25,029 nucleotides of DNA from Elusimicrobia bacterium CG03_land_8_20_14_0_80_50_18 (GTDB lineage: Bacteria; CG03), in assembly GCA_002780705.1 (NCBI GenBank), contig PEUP01000071.1:263-25291 (forward strand). The letters run 5' to 3'. Made by a program: the position numbers and the translations under genes. Numbering within the stretch: position 1 is the stretch's first letter; each line of letters starts with the position of its first letter. Of this stretch, positions 7,608 through 15,572 are shown one piece after another. A model generated the notes under the pieces. It did not search any database. It was given only the letters and a program-made list of their open reading frames with translations, and was not told where the DNA came from.

Positions 7608-7880
7608 TTATTCTCCGAAATTATCATCCACCAATTTATCAAATGCGCGCGCAAGTTCCAAGGAATCGGGGCCGTTTATCCGCACGGAAATCTCATCGCC
7701 CTTGCTGATACCGAGGGTGAGAAGGCCCAGCGGCGAGTCAAAGGCGATTTCCTCACCGTCTTTGCCTATAAACAGCCGGCTCTTAAATTTTTCGGCCAGC
7801 TTTGCTATTGTCAGAGCTGTGCGCACATGCAGGCCCGCGTCCAGCCGGATGAGATATTTTCTAATAACAGTATCTGGCAA
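7608..7880 (-). CDS. ptsH: phosphocarrier protein HPr, TTG start
   Basis: Small phosphocarrier between enzyme I and the EIIA proteins, 90 residues. The phosphorylation site is H18 in AGLHVRTA (GLHARPA in model HPr proteins). Ser49 in FDSPLGLLTLGI aligns with the regulatory Ser46 of Gram-positive HPr, three residues offset as is the histidine, but it is followed by proline. An upstream ATG at 7907 would give a 99-residue form. I prefer TTG at 7880 because GGGAGG stands 5 bases before it and the product then has normal length. It overlaps the end of the IID gene by 20 bases. No HPr kinase gene is seen in this window, so Ser49 control is an open question. Confidence 0.93.
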   Translation of the reverse strand: MPDTVIRKYLIRLDAGLHVRTALTIAKLAEKFKSRLFIGKDGEEIAFDSPLGLLTLGISKGDEISVRINGPDSLELARAFDKLVDDNFGE

Positions 7881-8634
7881 AGAGCCCTCCCGCGATAAGA
7901 ACAGCATAAAAAAGAACGGTTGCCGGCAGCTTTCTGATAAACAGCGCTATGATAATAAAAACCACGGGGTACACCGTTTTGAGCATCACTGATGTGCCCG
8001 CGCCGAGGAAACCCCGCACGAGCAGAAAGACAACCAGGACTATAGCCGTGATCCTCATATAAACGAAACTCTTCCGGAGAGGGCCGGTGAAAATCCCGTC
8101 AAAAACACGGTCTTCAAGTTTATATCCGTCTTCAAGGCCGTACCACCTCAGATATATGTGAACGGAACTGTAAAAAAGAAAGGCCGCGATCGGTCCGGAC
8201 CACATCAAAGTGATGTTTTTGGAAAACAGAATAATAAAAAAAACGCCTATGACCGCGGCGAAAGGCCTGAGCGTCCCCCATATCTGCGATTCACCAAAAG
8301 CGGCTATGGGGCCGCCCAGTATTTTCTTTGTTTCCACTATCCGCCTGAGATCATCTTCCGAATCAGTGGATGCGTATCTTTCCTCGGCCGCGCAGACGGC
8401 GCCGATTATATACGAGGCGTAATAGGGATGAGTGTTGAAAAAATCCAGGTGCCTGAGATAAGCGTTTTTCCTCTCATGCGCTTCGGGATAAAGAAAATCC
8501 AGCACCGGCCTCATGACATAAAGAAAACCCGCGTTCTGCATGCCCTTGAAGTTCCACAAAGACTGAAGGAAAAAAGATCTGAAAAACACTTTTCTCAGAA
8601 CGCCTGACGGGATTAATATTTTCTCTACTTCCAT
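7861..8634 (-). CDS. PTS mannose/fructose/sorbose family IID component
   Basis: One of the two membrane subunits of a mannose-family PTS permease. The 257 residues show the family landmarks MQNAGF (32-37), FNTHPY (66-71) and a long soluble N-terminal part, followed by hydrophobic segments near 125-137, 143-160, 190-210 and 215-255. IID works with IIC to move the sugar while IIB phosphorylates it. The ATG overlaps the IIC gene by 10 bases and the gene's end carries the HPr ribosome binding site. Substrate cannot be read from sequence: relatives carry glucose, mannose, fructose, sorbose or N-acetyl amino sugars. Confidence 0.92.
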   Translation of the reverse strand: MEVEKILIPSGVLRKVFFRSFFLQSLWNFKGMQNAGFLYVMRPVLDFLYPEAHERKNAYLRHLDFFNTHPYYASYIIGAVCAAEERYASTDSEDDLRRIVETKKILGGPIAAFGESQIWGTLRPFAAVIGVFFIILFSKNITLMWSGPIAAFLFYSSVHIYLRWYGLEDGYKLEDRVFDGIFTGPLRKSFVYMRITAIVLVVFLLVRGFLGAGTSVMLKTVYPVVFIIIALFIRKLPATVLFYAVLIAGGLFARYCY

Positions 8635-9248
8635 TTAAGAAACATCTCAAAAAGCTGCGCGAAACACAAAATATATATAAACCTCATCGTGACCTCAACA
8701 CCGCGGGTGAGATCCATGACACGCCAGTACCCTTCCGGCAGCGAGGTAACGAGCATAAACGATGCAAGAAAAAACAACGCGCCGAAAACAAACTTTCTGA
8801 TTATCGCGTAAAAAACAGCCCTGTCAACGGAGGTGAAATCCCCCCTGATTATTTTCACCTTAATCGAGTCCACGATTGCGGTATTCGTCGCGCGAAGTTT
8901 TATCTCCGCCAGTTTATACACCATGCCGCAGGGCACACTCACGGCGAGAGCCGGTATCACAGCGGCAAAATTATCAATTCCGAGCCTGCTCACCGCCGTA
9001 GCCGCGGCGGCGGCGGCGAGAACCGCCGTCAGAGTGCTGTCAGGGGGCGTGGAATCGCCTATGGGAATCATCCTGACCCATATGAGCTCAACGCACAAAC
9101 CCGCTATGAAACCGGCATAGGGATTGCCCAGGCACAAGCCGGTTATGGGACCGGCTATAAGAGGCCGCGAATACATGAACTGACCGACCAGCACAGTGTC
9201 ACAGGACAATATGCCGAAAATCACGGCTAAGCATAATATTTCCGTCAC
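8625..9248 (-). CDS. PTS mannose/fructose/sorbose family IIC component, GTG start
   Basis: Membrane channel partner of IID. It is 207 residues, shorter than E. coli ManY (about 266), and strongly hydrophobic throughout. The family signature is visible near residues 30-58: SRPLIAGPITGLCLGN followed by GLCVELIWV, with a DSTPPDST loop soon after. The start is GTG at 9248, sharing GTGA with the GH57 stop (4-base overlap). Shortness could reflect loss of a C-terminal helix or simply a compact branch; the next gene follows without frame damage, so I read it as functional. Confidence 0.88.
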   Translation of the reverse strand: MTEILCLAVIFGILSCDTVLVGQFMYSRPLIAGPITGLCLGNPYAGFIAGLCVELIWVRMIPIGDSTPPDSTLTAVLAAAAAATAVSRLGIDNFAAVIPALAVSVPCGMVYKLAEIKLRATNTAIVDSIKVKIIRGDFTSVDRAVFYAIIRKFVFGALFFLASFMLVTSLPEGYWRVMDLTRGVEVTMRFIYILCFAQLFEMFLKWK

Positions 9249-11344
9249 AGAGTTTTCACCGTAATAGTTCTTTCAGCGCTTTCCCCCGCCTGGAGAAAGA
9301 GCTCTTCGCGAAATGTGAGAGAGCTTCCCTGGTATATTTTTTTCAGCCCGTCTTCCAGCCTGCAGACGACATAGACCGGGAATACCCAAACGCGCGAGGG
9401 CGCGGAATAAGAAAACTCCATTGTCACGCCGTATTTATCATCCTTTAGAAATACTTTATTCGCCGGCTTATCCAGAAAAAGATCGCATTTCTCTTCCTTG
9501 CCGGATACGAGAAAAACAGCCGTGCCCGCCGACGAGGGAGATAAATTTATCTCCGTGCCCGGATAAAAGCGCAGCGGCCTGTCCGAATCGTTCCTGATTT
9601 TACAGCCGCAGACAAGCGTAAAATCGTCCCTCAGGGCAAATGTTTTCTCAACGGTGACGCCCGCGAAATAATCATCGCACCAGACATGTCCGGTTCTGAT
9701 AAAATCCAATTCTCCCGGGCCCGCTTTGCCTGAGCGCGAAAACATCTGGTTGACAAAATCGCCCTGTTCGCCATACGCGCTTTTGGCAAAATCAGAGAGT
9801 TGGGTATCCCTCTGAAAAAAATGAGTGATAAAAGAATTCCTGTCATACCAGTCGTAAAAAATATCCTTGGCGCAGGCGCTGTCACCGCCCGCATCCGGCG
9901 GCGGGACGGCCCCTTTTGAAGAAAGCGCGGCATGGGCCATTGCGGCCTTAAGCTCTTCATGATAAACCTCTCTGCGCCGGCGGATGACAAAACCCATGTT
10001 GTGACAGCTCTTATACTGAGAAAATTCCGACACCGACGCTCCCAGCGAGGGAAGTATGCGCAGGCAGTAGTCATTGTTACAGAATTGGATCTCATTATAT
10101 CCGGAATATCCGGCGCCGTCGTTAGTTACCTTCTCTCCGCCTCCGGCAAGTCTGTGCAATATCTTCTGGCACTGCAGTAATTCATGAAAGATGGCTGCGC
10201 GGAGATGCCTCATATAGATGCCGCCGAAAATACCGTGCCAGTAGGCGCAATTGCACTGCGCGCGGAAAAGATGTCTCTGCATTTTTTCAAACTCGGGGGA
10301 ATCGCGGTAAGAATCTATCCTCCTGGATAAATTCAGCATTTTCTTGTGCATCATATCGCTTTCGTGATACTTTACAAGCATGTTCCTGAAAAAACCGCCC
10401 CGAATGAACGGCATCCATGATTCTTTTTTATCGGCGGGGGCATTCTTGACGGCGTTGAGAACGGGCCCGTATTTGAGTCCGGCCTCATAGGGCATAGCCC
10501 ATCGCCCCATTTCGGAATATGACGAGGATGGGATGTATATCAGACCGTCGGAAGGATAAAAATCCATATAGCGCGAAAGGCCGGTCGTAGCGAAATCACC
10601 GTCGGCCTGGGCTTTTTCAAGGGCCGTAAAGAACTTACGCAGCCATTTATTCTCATACACATGTTCATAGGAGCCATGCCAGACGCCGAATTTCTCGACA
10701 TCATCCATCATAACCCTCAGCCCGCCGCCGGAGTCTTCTCCCATCCGTTTTATGAGCCCGATCACTTCCTCGGGCGGCGCATAGGGCATCCTGTAACGCA
10801 GGCTCTCGAGGATTGGGAAAATATTGAGTTTAAATCCTTCATGTTCGGTCGTGTAATAACCGTGCAGCTTGTCATCCAGCCAGCCCGCCGCCCGGAAATG
10901 GGTGTCATCCAGGAGTGTGTATTCCATACCGCTCATAGCCAGGGGCTTGGCCAGATAAGCCTCCCACACCCTTTCGGGCAGCCACATGCCTCTCGGCGCG
11001 GCCCCGAAAAGTTTTCTGAGATAACCCGAATATTGAACTATCTGCTCCCTGATATCGTTCTCCGTTATCATGGGCAGTATCGCCTCGTAAAACGGCCCGC
11101 CCAGCAGTTCCACCTGATCGGTTTTTATCATACCGGCAAGCAATTCTATGAATTCCGGATGACTCTCCCGTATCCATTCAAGAAGAGAACCGCTTATGTG
11201 CACATTCATTGTTAGCTTCGGGAATTGCGCCAGCTCCTTAAAAAATGGCTCGTATGATTTTTTGTAGCAATCCTCAAAGACAGCGGGATGATTACCCACC
11301 GGCTGGTGACAATGCACGCCGAAGGCAAAGAACGAACTATCCAT
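9245..11344 (-). CDS. glycoside hydrolase family 57: alpha-amylase / 4-alpha-glucanotransferase
   Basis: Alpha-glucan-active GH57 enzyme of 699 residues, similar in layout to Thermococcus litoralis 4-alpha-glucanotransferase (659): catalytic barrel, then an alpha-helical bundle and a C-terminal beta domain of the DUF1926 type. Conserved motifs are HCHQPVGN (11-18), the nucleophile E124 in GMWLPERVWE, and the acid D214 (or D215) in VMMDDVEKFGVW. No signal peptide is seen, so it probably acts on cytoplasmic glucan or maltodextrin. I chose ATG 11344 over an in-frame ATG at 11362 because GGGGGG sits 6 bases upstream. It overlaps IIB by 8 and IIC by 4 bases, so it is embedded in the PTS operon. 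Amylase against transferase activity is undecided. Confidence 0.9.
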   Translation of the reverse strand: MDSSFFAFGVHCHQPVGNHPAVFEDCYKKSYEPFFKELAQFPKLTMNVHISGSLLEWIRESHPEFIELLAGMIKTDQVELLGGPFYEAILPMITENDIREQIVQYSGYLRKLFGAAPRGMWLPERVWEAYLAKPLAMSGMEYTLLDDTHFRAAGWLDDKLHGYYTTEHEGFKLNIFPILESLRYRMPYAPPEEVIGLIKRMGEDSGGGLRVMMDDVEKFGVWHGSYEHVYENKWLRKFFTALEKAQADGDFATTGLSRYMDFYPSDGLIYIPSSSYSEMGRWAMPYEAGLKYGPVLNAVKNAPADKKESWMPFIRGGFFRNMLVKYHESDMMHKKMLNLSRRIDSYRDSPEFEKMQRHLFRAQCNCAYWHGIFGGIYMRHLRAAIFHELLQCQKILHRLAGGGEKVTNDGAGYSGYNEIQFCNNDYCLRILPSLGASVSEFSQYKSCHNMGFVIRRRREVYHEELKAAMAHAALSSKGAVPPPDAGGDSACAKDIFYDWYDRNSFITHFFQRDTQLSDFAKSAYGEQGDFVNQMFSRSGKAGPGELDFIRTGHVWCDDYFAGVTVEKTFALRDDFTLVCGCKIRNDSDRPLRFYPGTEINLSPSSAGTAVFLVSGKEEKCDLFLDKPANKVFLKDDKYGVTMEFSYSAPSRVWVFPVYVVCRLEDGLKKIYQGSSLTFREELFLQAGESAERTITVKTL

Positions 11345-11867
11345 TGTTATCCCCCCGTTCATCCGCGTCCACGCTGCCCAGAAGCGGCGCTATGAAAGTT
11401 TTTTCATTTGATGGCAGAGCCTGCGCGTATATTTGCACATCGCTGTCTATCAGCGCCCTGAGCTGTTCTTTCTCATGTTCATCCACATAAACCGCGTTGG
11501 TCAGCAGCGTTTTTGAATCCGTAAAATTGATAAGTCCCAGATTAACGGGCGGAAGGCCCTCTTTTTCCCGGCCGTCGCCGGGAATACATCTGTAAAGACG
11601 GTCGAGCATATCTATTGACTGAATAAGGATAAAAAATCTTTTGGAAGACGACCTCACATCCGTCCAGCGCGCGACCGCCTCCCGCACAGACAAGACCTCC
11701 ATTTCTATATCCGCCGGCAGGGCGAATCTCAGTATCTTTTTCTCAAAAGAGCCTTCGCTTATAAAATCGTCTATGATCAGCACCTCGTCAACCGTCGTAA
11801 ATCTCAGCCAGCCCTCCACTATCTGGCCGTGTATAAGCCTGGAATCAATCCGCAGAAACTTGATCAA
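11337..11867 (-). CDS. PTS mannose/fructose/sorbose family IIB component, TTG start
   Basis: Cytoplasmic phosphotransfer subunit that takes phosphate from IIA and gives it to the incoming sugar. The 176 residues begin with the family motif FLRIDSRLIHGQIVEGW, in which H13 is the phosphorylated histidine. The C-terminal half is less conserved (INFTDSKTLLTNAVYVDEHE). The start is TTG at 11867, sharing TTGA with the IIA stop, and AGGGGG precedes it by about 5 bases. IIA and IIB are separate proteins here, as in the Bacillus levanase-type system, not fused as in E. coli ManX. Confidence 0.93.
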   Translation of the reverse strand: MIKFLRIDSRLIHGQIVEGWLRFTTVDEVLIIDDFISEGSFEKKILRFALPADIEMEVLSVREAVARWTDVRSSSKRFFILIQSIDMLDRLYRCIPGDGREKEGLPPVNLGLINFTDSKTLLTNAVYVDEHEKEQLRALIDSDVQIYAQALPSNEKTFIAPLLGSVDADERGDNNG

Positions 11868-12298
11868 CTGGCCCCCTTCGTCTCATCAGCGCGCGCGCCG
11901 ACGCCTTCTAAAAACTTCGCGCAAACATCCGCTATGGAATCCCTTGCCGCCTTTATGACGACTTCGCACAACTCAGCCGGGGGCATTTTGTCTTTTTTCA
12001 TCATAATCTCTATCAGCATCGGAAGATTCACGCCGGATATTATCCACACATTGTTTTTCGCTATAAAATGACAGGCGCAATTACAGGGTGAGCCGCCGAG
12101 AAAATCCGTGAGTATAAAAACATCGTCGCCTCCGCTCAGATCCACAAGTTTACCCAGCTCATCCACGAGCTCACCGGTGGACTGCCTCCGCGTAAAATCG
12201 CGGGCATACACGCCTTCCATGGTCCCCAACAGCTCCTCGGCGCTTTTTAAAAAATGCGAGGCCAGGTCGTCGTGAGCCACCACCACCACTCTCACCAC
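11864..12298 (-). CDS. PTS mannose-family IIA component, GTG start
   Basis: Cytoplasmic phosphocarrier accepting phosphate from HPr and passing it to IIB. The 144 residues start with RVVVVAHDDLASHFLKSAEE, where H9 is the phosphorylated histidine, and contain the DVFILTDFLGGSPCN strand (about 79-93) and a SGVNLPMLIE motif typical of the EIIA-Man fold. Two GTG codons in a row (12298 and 12295) could both start it; the second shares GTGA with the rapZ stop. Overlap with rapZ is 7 or 4 bases. No fused IIB domain follows. Confidence 0.92.
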   Translation of the reverse strand: MVRVVVVAHDDLASHFLKSAEELLGTMEGVYARDFTRRQSTGELVDELGKLVDLSGGDDVFILTDFLGGSPCNCACHFIAKNNVWIISGVNLPMLIEIMMKKDKMPPAELCEVVIKAARDSIADVCAKFLEGVGARADETKGAS

Positions 12299-13161
12299 GG
12301 CCGCCGCCCCGCGTCACGGTGAAAAATTTTCACATCATATTGTCCGCCAAGCTTTTTTTTCAAATCCAGAGCAAAGACAACAGACCTGTGACGGCCGCCG
12401 GTACAACCCGCGCCTATTGTGAGAAAAGCTTTGCCTGTTTTCTTATATGCGGGTATTATGAGCTTCAAAAAATCCGCCGCTGATTTCAGCGAGGCGCCGT
12501 AAAGCGGATCTTTTCTGAGAAATGCCGCCACCCGGGCGGAACGGCCCGTCAGAGAACGCATACCCGGCTCATAGTTGGGATTGGGCAGATAGCGCAGATC
12601 GTATATCATATCAGCCTCGGGAGGCAAGCCGTATTTGTAACCGAAGCTCTGCACTATCAGCGAAAACGATACGGATGAACAACCAAGTTTTCTTCGGATA
12701 GCGTTTTTGAGCTGCCATGGATTCAGATCGGAGGTGTCAATGATAATATCGGCCGAAGCTCTGAGCGGAGCAAGGCAGCGCAGCTCATCATCCAGCGCCG
12801 ACAATATACTCTGGCCGGCGCGGGTAAAGGGAGGCTTGCGGCGGTTTTCCATAAATCTCCCCACGAGCACATCCATTCTGCTGTCAAGAAATATCAATTT
12901 AATGGATTTGTTTTTTTCAAGGAGTTTGATAAACAAATTAAAATGCTCTTTTTCCCGTATGTCCACACCCACCGCCGCGGGATTTGAGACGAGACTTTTA
13001 TCGCTGAAAAAAAACTCCATCATGCCCACCGGCAAATTGTCTATGCAGAAGTAGCCCAGATCCTGCAGGAATTTCAGTGCGAGGGTCTTTCCCGCCCCGG
13101 AAACACCGGTTATGATAATTGTGCTTTCTGCGGCTGAGCGGCGGCCAGGCCTTTTTTTCAT
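12292..13161 (-). CDS. rapZ: RapZ / YvcJ family nucleotide-binding RNase adapter
   Basis: GTP/ATP-binding regulator. In E. coli RapZ directs RNase E to the GlmZ small RNA and so controls amino-sugar synthesis; in other bacteria (YvcJ) its role is broader. The 289 residues have Walker A GVSGAGKT (19-26), the FCIDNLP segment after it, and the C-terminal IGAGCTGGRHRSV motif of the effector domain. The start overlaps the ptsN stop by 4 bases. Its place between ptsN and PTS genes matches the gammaproteobacterial rpoN cluster. Whether small-RNA control operates here is not shown. Confidence 0.95.
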   Translation of the reverse strand: MKKRPGRRSAAESTIIITGVSGAGKTLALKFLQDLGYFCIDNLPVGMMEFFFSDKSLVSNPAAVGVDIREKEHFNLFIKLLEKNKSIKLIFLDSRMDVLVGRFMENRRKPPFTRAGQSILSALDDELRCLAPLRASADIIIDTSDLNPWQLKNAIRRKLGCSSVSFSLIVQSFGYKYGLPPEADMIYDLRYLPNPNYEPGMRSLTGRSARVAAFLRKDPLYGASLKSAADFLKLIIPAYKKTGKAFLTIGAGCTGGRHRSVVFALDLKKKLGGQYDVKIFHRDAGRRPW

Positions 13162-13619
13162 TGTCCCACTTTTTTGAGAATGTCTAACACTTCCTTACCC
13201 GTTTTGGCTGAGGCCAAGGCCCTGCGGAAATAAGGGTCATTTAAATTCCGGGCGAGCAATGAAAGAGCTTTTATGTATTCTTCCCCCGCCTTTTCGGGCC
13301 CTATTAAAAGGAATATGATGTTGACCGGTTCGCCGTCCAGAGAATTAAACTCCACGCCGCGCTCGGAATTCGTAAAAACAAAACTTATCTTTTTGACGCC
13401 TTTGAATTTCACATGAGGCAGAGCCACGCCCTGGCCTATGCCCGTCGAGCCCAGGGCTTCCCTTTTCAGCACCGCTTTACACACCAGGGCGGCCGATTTT
13501 GGGGGAATAATCTTATTTTTCTCAAGAATCGCCACCTGCTCCTCTATCACTTTCTTCTTGGACACAGAAAGTGTCCTGGGCTTCAGGAGCGCGAGTTTTG
13601 TGTATTCGCTTAACTTCAT
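13158..13619 (-). CDS. ptsN: PTS EIIA of the fructose/nitrogen type (PtsN-like)
   Basis: Regulatory EIIA domain protein of 153 residues, about the size of E. coli PtsN (163). The phosphorylation site is H69 in GSTGIGQGVALPH. The rest (VFTNSERGVEFNSLDGEPV, LLIGPEKAGEEYIKALSLL) follows the EIIA-Fru/Ntr fold. I start it at ATG 13619: it lies 4 bases after the hpf stop and the protein then begins like relatives, whereas a longer form from 13712 would overlap hpf by nearly 90 bases. No Shine-Dalgarno site is visible, which suggests re-initiation after hpf. With a mannose-type IIA downstream, the cluster has two different EIIA acceptors for one HPr. Confidence 0.92.
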   Translation of the reverse strand: MKLSEYTKLALLKPRTLSVSKKKVIEEQVAILEKNKIIPPKSAALVCKAVLKREALGSTGIGQGVALPHVKFKGVKKISFVFTNSERGVEFNSLDGEPVNIIFLLIGPEKAGEEYIKALSLLARNLNDPYFRRALASAKTGKEVLDILKKVGQ

Positions 13620-13623
13620 ATTG

Positions 13624-14115
13624 CTATTCGTCAAAAACGGGATGCGCCACAGCCATTTCCCCGTTTTCCTTACGGTAAAGGGCCGTGAAAATACCCGACT
13701 CTCTGTCAACAAAAAGCCAGAAATTGTAATTACGGCTGGTCATCTTGTCGGTGGCCTCCTGACGGGACATTGGCGACACACGCATCTTTATTATTCTTTC
13801 TTTCGGGGGCTCCGGAATGACTTCCGCCGTCCGGCGTTTGCTGGATTGCTTCTCTTTGATGCGGGCAAACTTTTCCTTGCACAGATTTCTCAGCTTATCA
13901 ACCGCCGCGTAAGCGTCCGGAGCGGAACATCTGATCTTCACTGTGGCACCATGCGTTTCTCTGCCCAGGAATTGGGCTGTGGACGAAGTTTTCTCCCTGG
14001 ATACGGTGATTGTCACATCCCTAAGAGAGAATGTCTTCTCGATACTGTCCATTTTTGAATGAACGTGTTTTTCAAACGCCGCTGTCAGCTTAAAATTTTT
14101 TACAACTACTTTCAC
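13624..14115 (-). CDS. hpf: ribosome hibernation-promoting factor, long form (HPF/RaiA family), GTG start
   Basis: Binds the 30S decoding region and inactivates ribosomes in slow growth. The 163 residues contain the N-terminal ribosome-binding fold (VKVVVKNFKLTAAFEKHV start, VTITVSREK strand) and, after a charged linker, a second domain (about 110-155: MSRQEATDKM, NFWLFVDRESG, TALYRKENG) that defines long HPF and mediates 100S dimerisation. Gammaproteobacterial Hpf is the short form, so this differs from the E. coli neighbour gene. I chose GTG 14115 because AGGAGG stands 5 bases before it; the upstream ATG at 14142 has no such site. Confidence 0.92.
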   Translation of the reverse strand: MKVVVKNFKLTAAFEKHVHSKMDSIEKTFSLRDVTITVSREKTSSTAQFLGRETHGATVKIRCSAPDAYAAVDKLRNLCKEKFARIKEKQSSKRRTAEVIPEPPKERIIKMRVSPMSRQEATDKMTSRNYNFWLFVDRESGIFTALYRKENGEMAVAHPVFDE

Positions 14116-14132
14116 TTGCCCTCCTGTACGTA

Positions 14133-14161
14133 TTTTTAACAATTTCCAGCTTTTTTTTCAA
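14133..14161 (-). promoter_or_regulatory. possible internal promoter ahead of hpf
   Basis: In the 46-base gap between lptB and hpf, the minus strand has TTGAAA (14156-14161) and TAAAAA (14133-14138) separated by 17 bases, the latter with a TG one base upstream. This could drive hpf and the PTS genes apart from the envelope genes. The sequence is A-rich, so chance is a real alternative. Confidence 0.35.
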
Positions 14162-14878
14162 TCACATGTCAAAATCGCGGCCAAGATATATCTCCTTGGC
14201 TTTCTCGGAACCTATGAGTTCCCGGCTTGTTCCGCTCATCATGATGCTGCCCTCGCAGATCAGATAGGCGCGATCTATTATCTTCAGAGTATCCCTGACA
14301 TTATGGTCGGTTATCAGGATGCCTATATTCTTTTCTTTCAGTTTGATCACAAGTTTTTTAAGGTCTTCCACCGCTATAGGGTCTATGCCCACAAAAGGCT
14401 CATCCAAAAGAAGGAAAGAAGGGTTGGTGAGAAGAACTCTCGCTATCTCCACCCTTCTTTTTTCTCCGCCGGAAAGACTCGCCGCGAGCGTGTCCGCGCA
14501 TGAAACAAGGCCCATCTCTTCCACGAGGGCGTCTATCTTCTCTTCCCGAAGGCGGCGGTCACTGTAAATAAACTCCCCCACTGCGCGGAGATTATCCCTG
14601 GCGCTCAGGCCTCTGAATATTGACGGTTCCTGCGCGAGATAACCCAGGCCGAGCCTCGCCCTCTGAAAGAGCGGCAGAGCTGTCACATCCCCGCCCGAAA
14701 GGAGTATCTGTCCCGATGTGGGGCTGATGATGCCGGTGACCGAATAAAATATGGTTGTCTTTCCGGCGCCGTTGGGACCGAGAAGCCCGACGACCTCTCC
14801 GCGCTCAACGGATATATCAACGCTCCTGACCGCTCTTTTTTTCCCGTAATTCTTTACAAGTTCAACGGTTTTCAGCAT
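14162..14878 (-). CDS. lptB: LPS export ABC transporter ATPase LptB
   Basis: Cytoplasmic ATPase that powers extraction of lipopolysaccharide from the inner membrane with LptF/LptG. The 238 residues (241 in E. coli) carry Walker A GPNGAGKT (34-41), the signature LSGGEKRRVEIAR, Walker B FLLLDEPFVGIDP and a switch histidine in ITDHNVRDTL. The FVGIDPIAV wording is characteristic of LptB rather than of branched-chain amino acid ATPases. It overlaps the lptA-like gene by 17 bases. LptF and LptG are not in this window. Confidence 0.95.
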   Translation of the reverse strand: MLKTVELVKNYGKKRAVRSVDISVERGEVVGLLGPNGAGKTTIFYSVTGIISPTSGQILLSGGDVTALPLFQRARLGLGYLAQEPSIFRGLSARDNLRAVGEFIYSDRRLREEKIDALVEEMGLVSCADTLAASLSGGEKRRVEIARVLLTNPSFLLLDEPFVGIDPIAVEDLKKLVIKLKEKNIGILITDHNVRDTLKIIDRAYLICEGSIMMSGTSRELIGSEKAKEIYLGRDFDM

Positions 14879-15572
14879 TTTTAGGATAAAAGACTCCTCT
14901 CACATCCGTCTTAAATTCGTATTCGTCGCCATCAAAATCCATCTTAATATGGCTCGCGTCGGCTTTCCACGGCAGGCGGAGCGATGCGTCACCGCTTTGA
15001 CCGGCCGCGGCCGGAGCTTCCAGATAATCAAGATGCGCATTTCCCCTCATCAAGGCGTGAGCCGGGGAACAATCAAGCGTATCCGAAAAACCCGAAAGCC
15101 GCTCGCCCTCTATTGTAACAGGTTTCCCCGTTAAATGAAACTGTTTGTCCGGTATATTGCCGCTGAAAGAGGAGCAGTTTATGGTATAAACGTCCCTCGT
15201 TCCGGTCGTTGACACATTCACCACAAACCTGGATTTATCCGGCGAGAAAACCGCACCGGAGGCATCCCCGTAAAACAGTTTTTCCGTGGCGAAACTCATG
15301 TCCCCTTTCCCCTGATTGAATATGTCCCCCGACACGGCGCCGGAGGCGAAAACCTCATTTTTTTTCTTGTCCAGTTTCAGATAACGGGAGCGGCCCTTAA
15401 AATCATCCCTTTCAAACACAACATTTGTTCTGAATTCCGCTATCTCGCCCCTCTCCAGATAAACCAGTTTATCCGCGCGGATCCGCAGTTCGCTCCGCGG
15501 CGCGGACGCGCCAGTGATTACGCCGGGCAAAACCGCCGCAAACAGAAAAATCAAAAAAAAACGCCTCGTCAT
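14862..15572 (-). CDS. lptA: LptA/OstA-like periplasmic LPS transport protein
   Basis: Periplasmic bridge protein of the OstA fold. An N-terminal signal peptide (RRFFLIFLFAAVLPGVITG, residues 3-21) is followed by repeated beta-strand units typical of LptA, such as ELRIRADKLVYLERGEIAEF near residue 28 and VFASGAVSGD near 73. At 236 residues it is longer than E. coli LptA (185) and its C-terminal third is more divergent, with a second OstA-like stretch (FHLTGKPVTIEGERLSGF). Position between lptC and lptB and the 4-base overlap with lptC support the call more strongly than sequence identity. Confidence 0.85.
   Translation of the reverse strand: MTRRFFLIFLFAAVLPGVITGASAPRSELRIRADKLVYLERGEIAEFRTNVVFERDDFKGRSRYLKLDKKKNEVFASGAVSGDIFNQGKGDMSFATEKLFYGDASGAVFSPDKSRFVVNVSTTGTRDVYTINCSSFSGNIPDKQFHLTGKPVTIEGERLSGFSDTLDCSPAHALMRGNAHLDYLEAPAAAGQSGDASLRLPWKADASHIKMDFDGDEYEFKTDVRGVFYPKNAENR

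Noticed and set aside
10661..11215. Plus-strand open frame of 184 codons
   Set aside because: Shadow of the GH57 catalytic domain on the other strand.
14116..14161. Possible remnant of rpoN between lptB and hpf
   Set aside because: Only 46 A/T-rich bases, with no reading frame resembling sigma-54.
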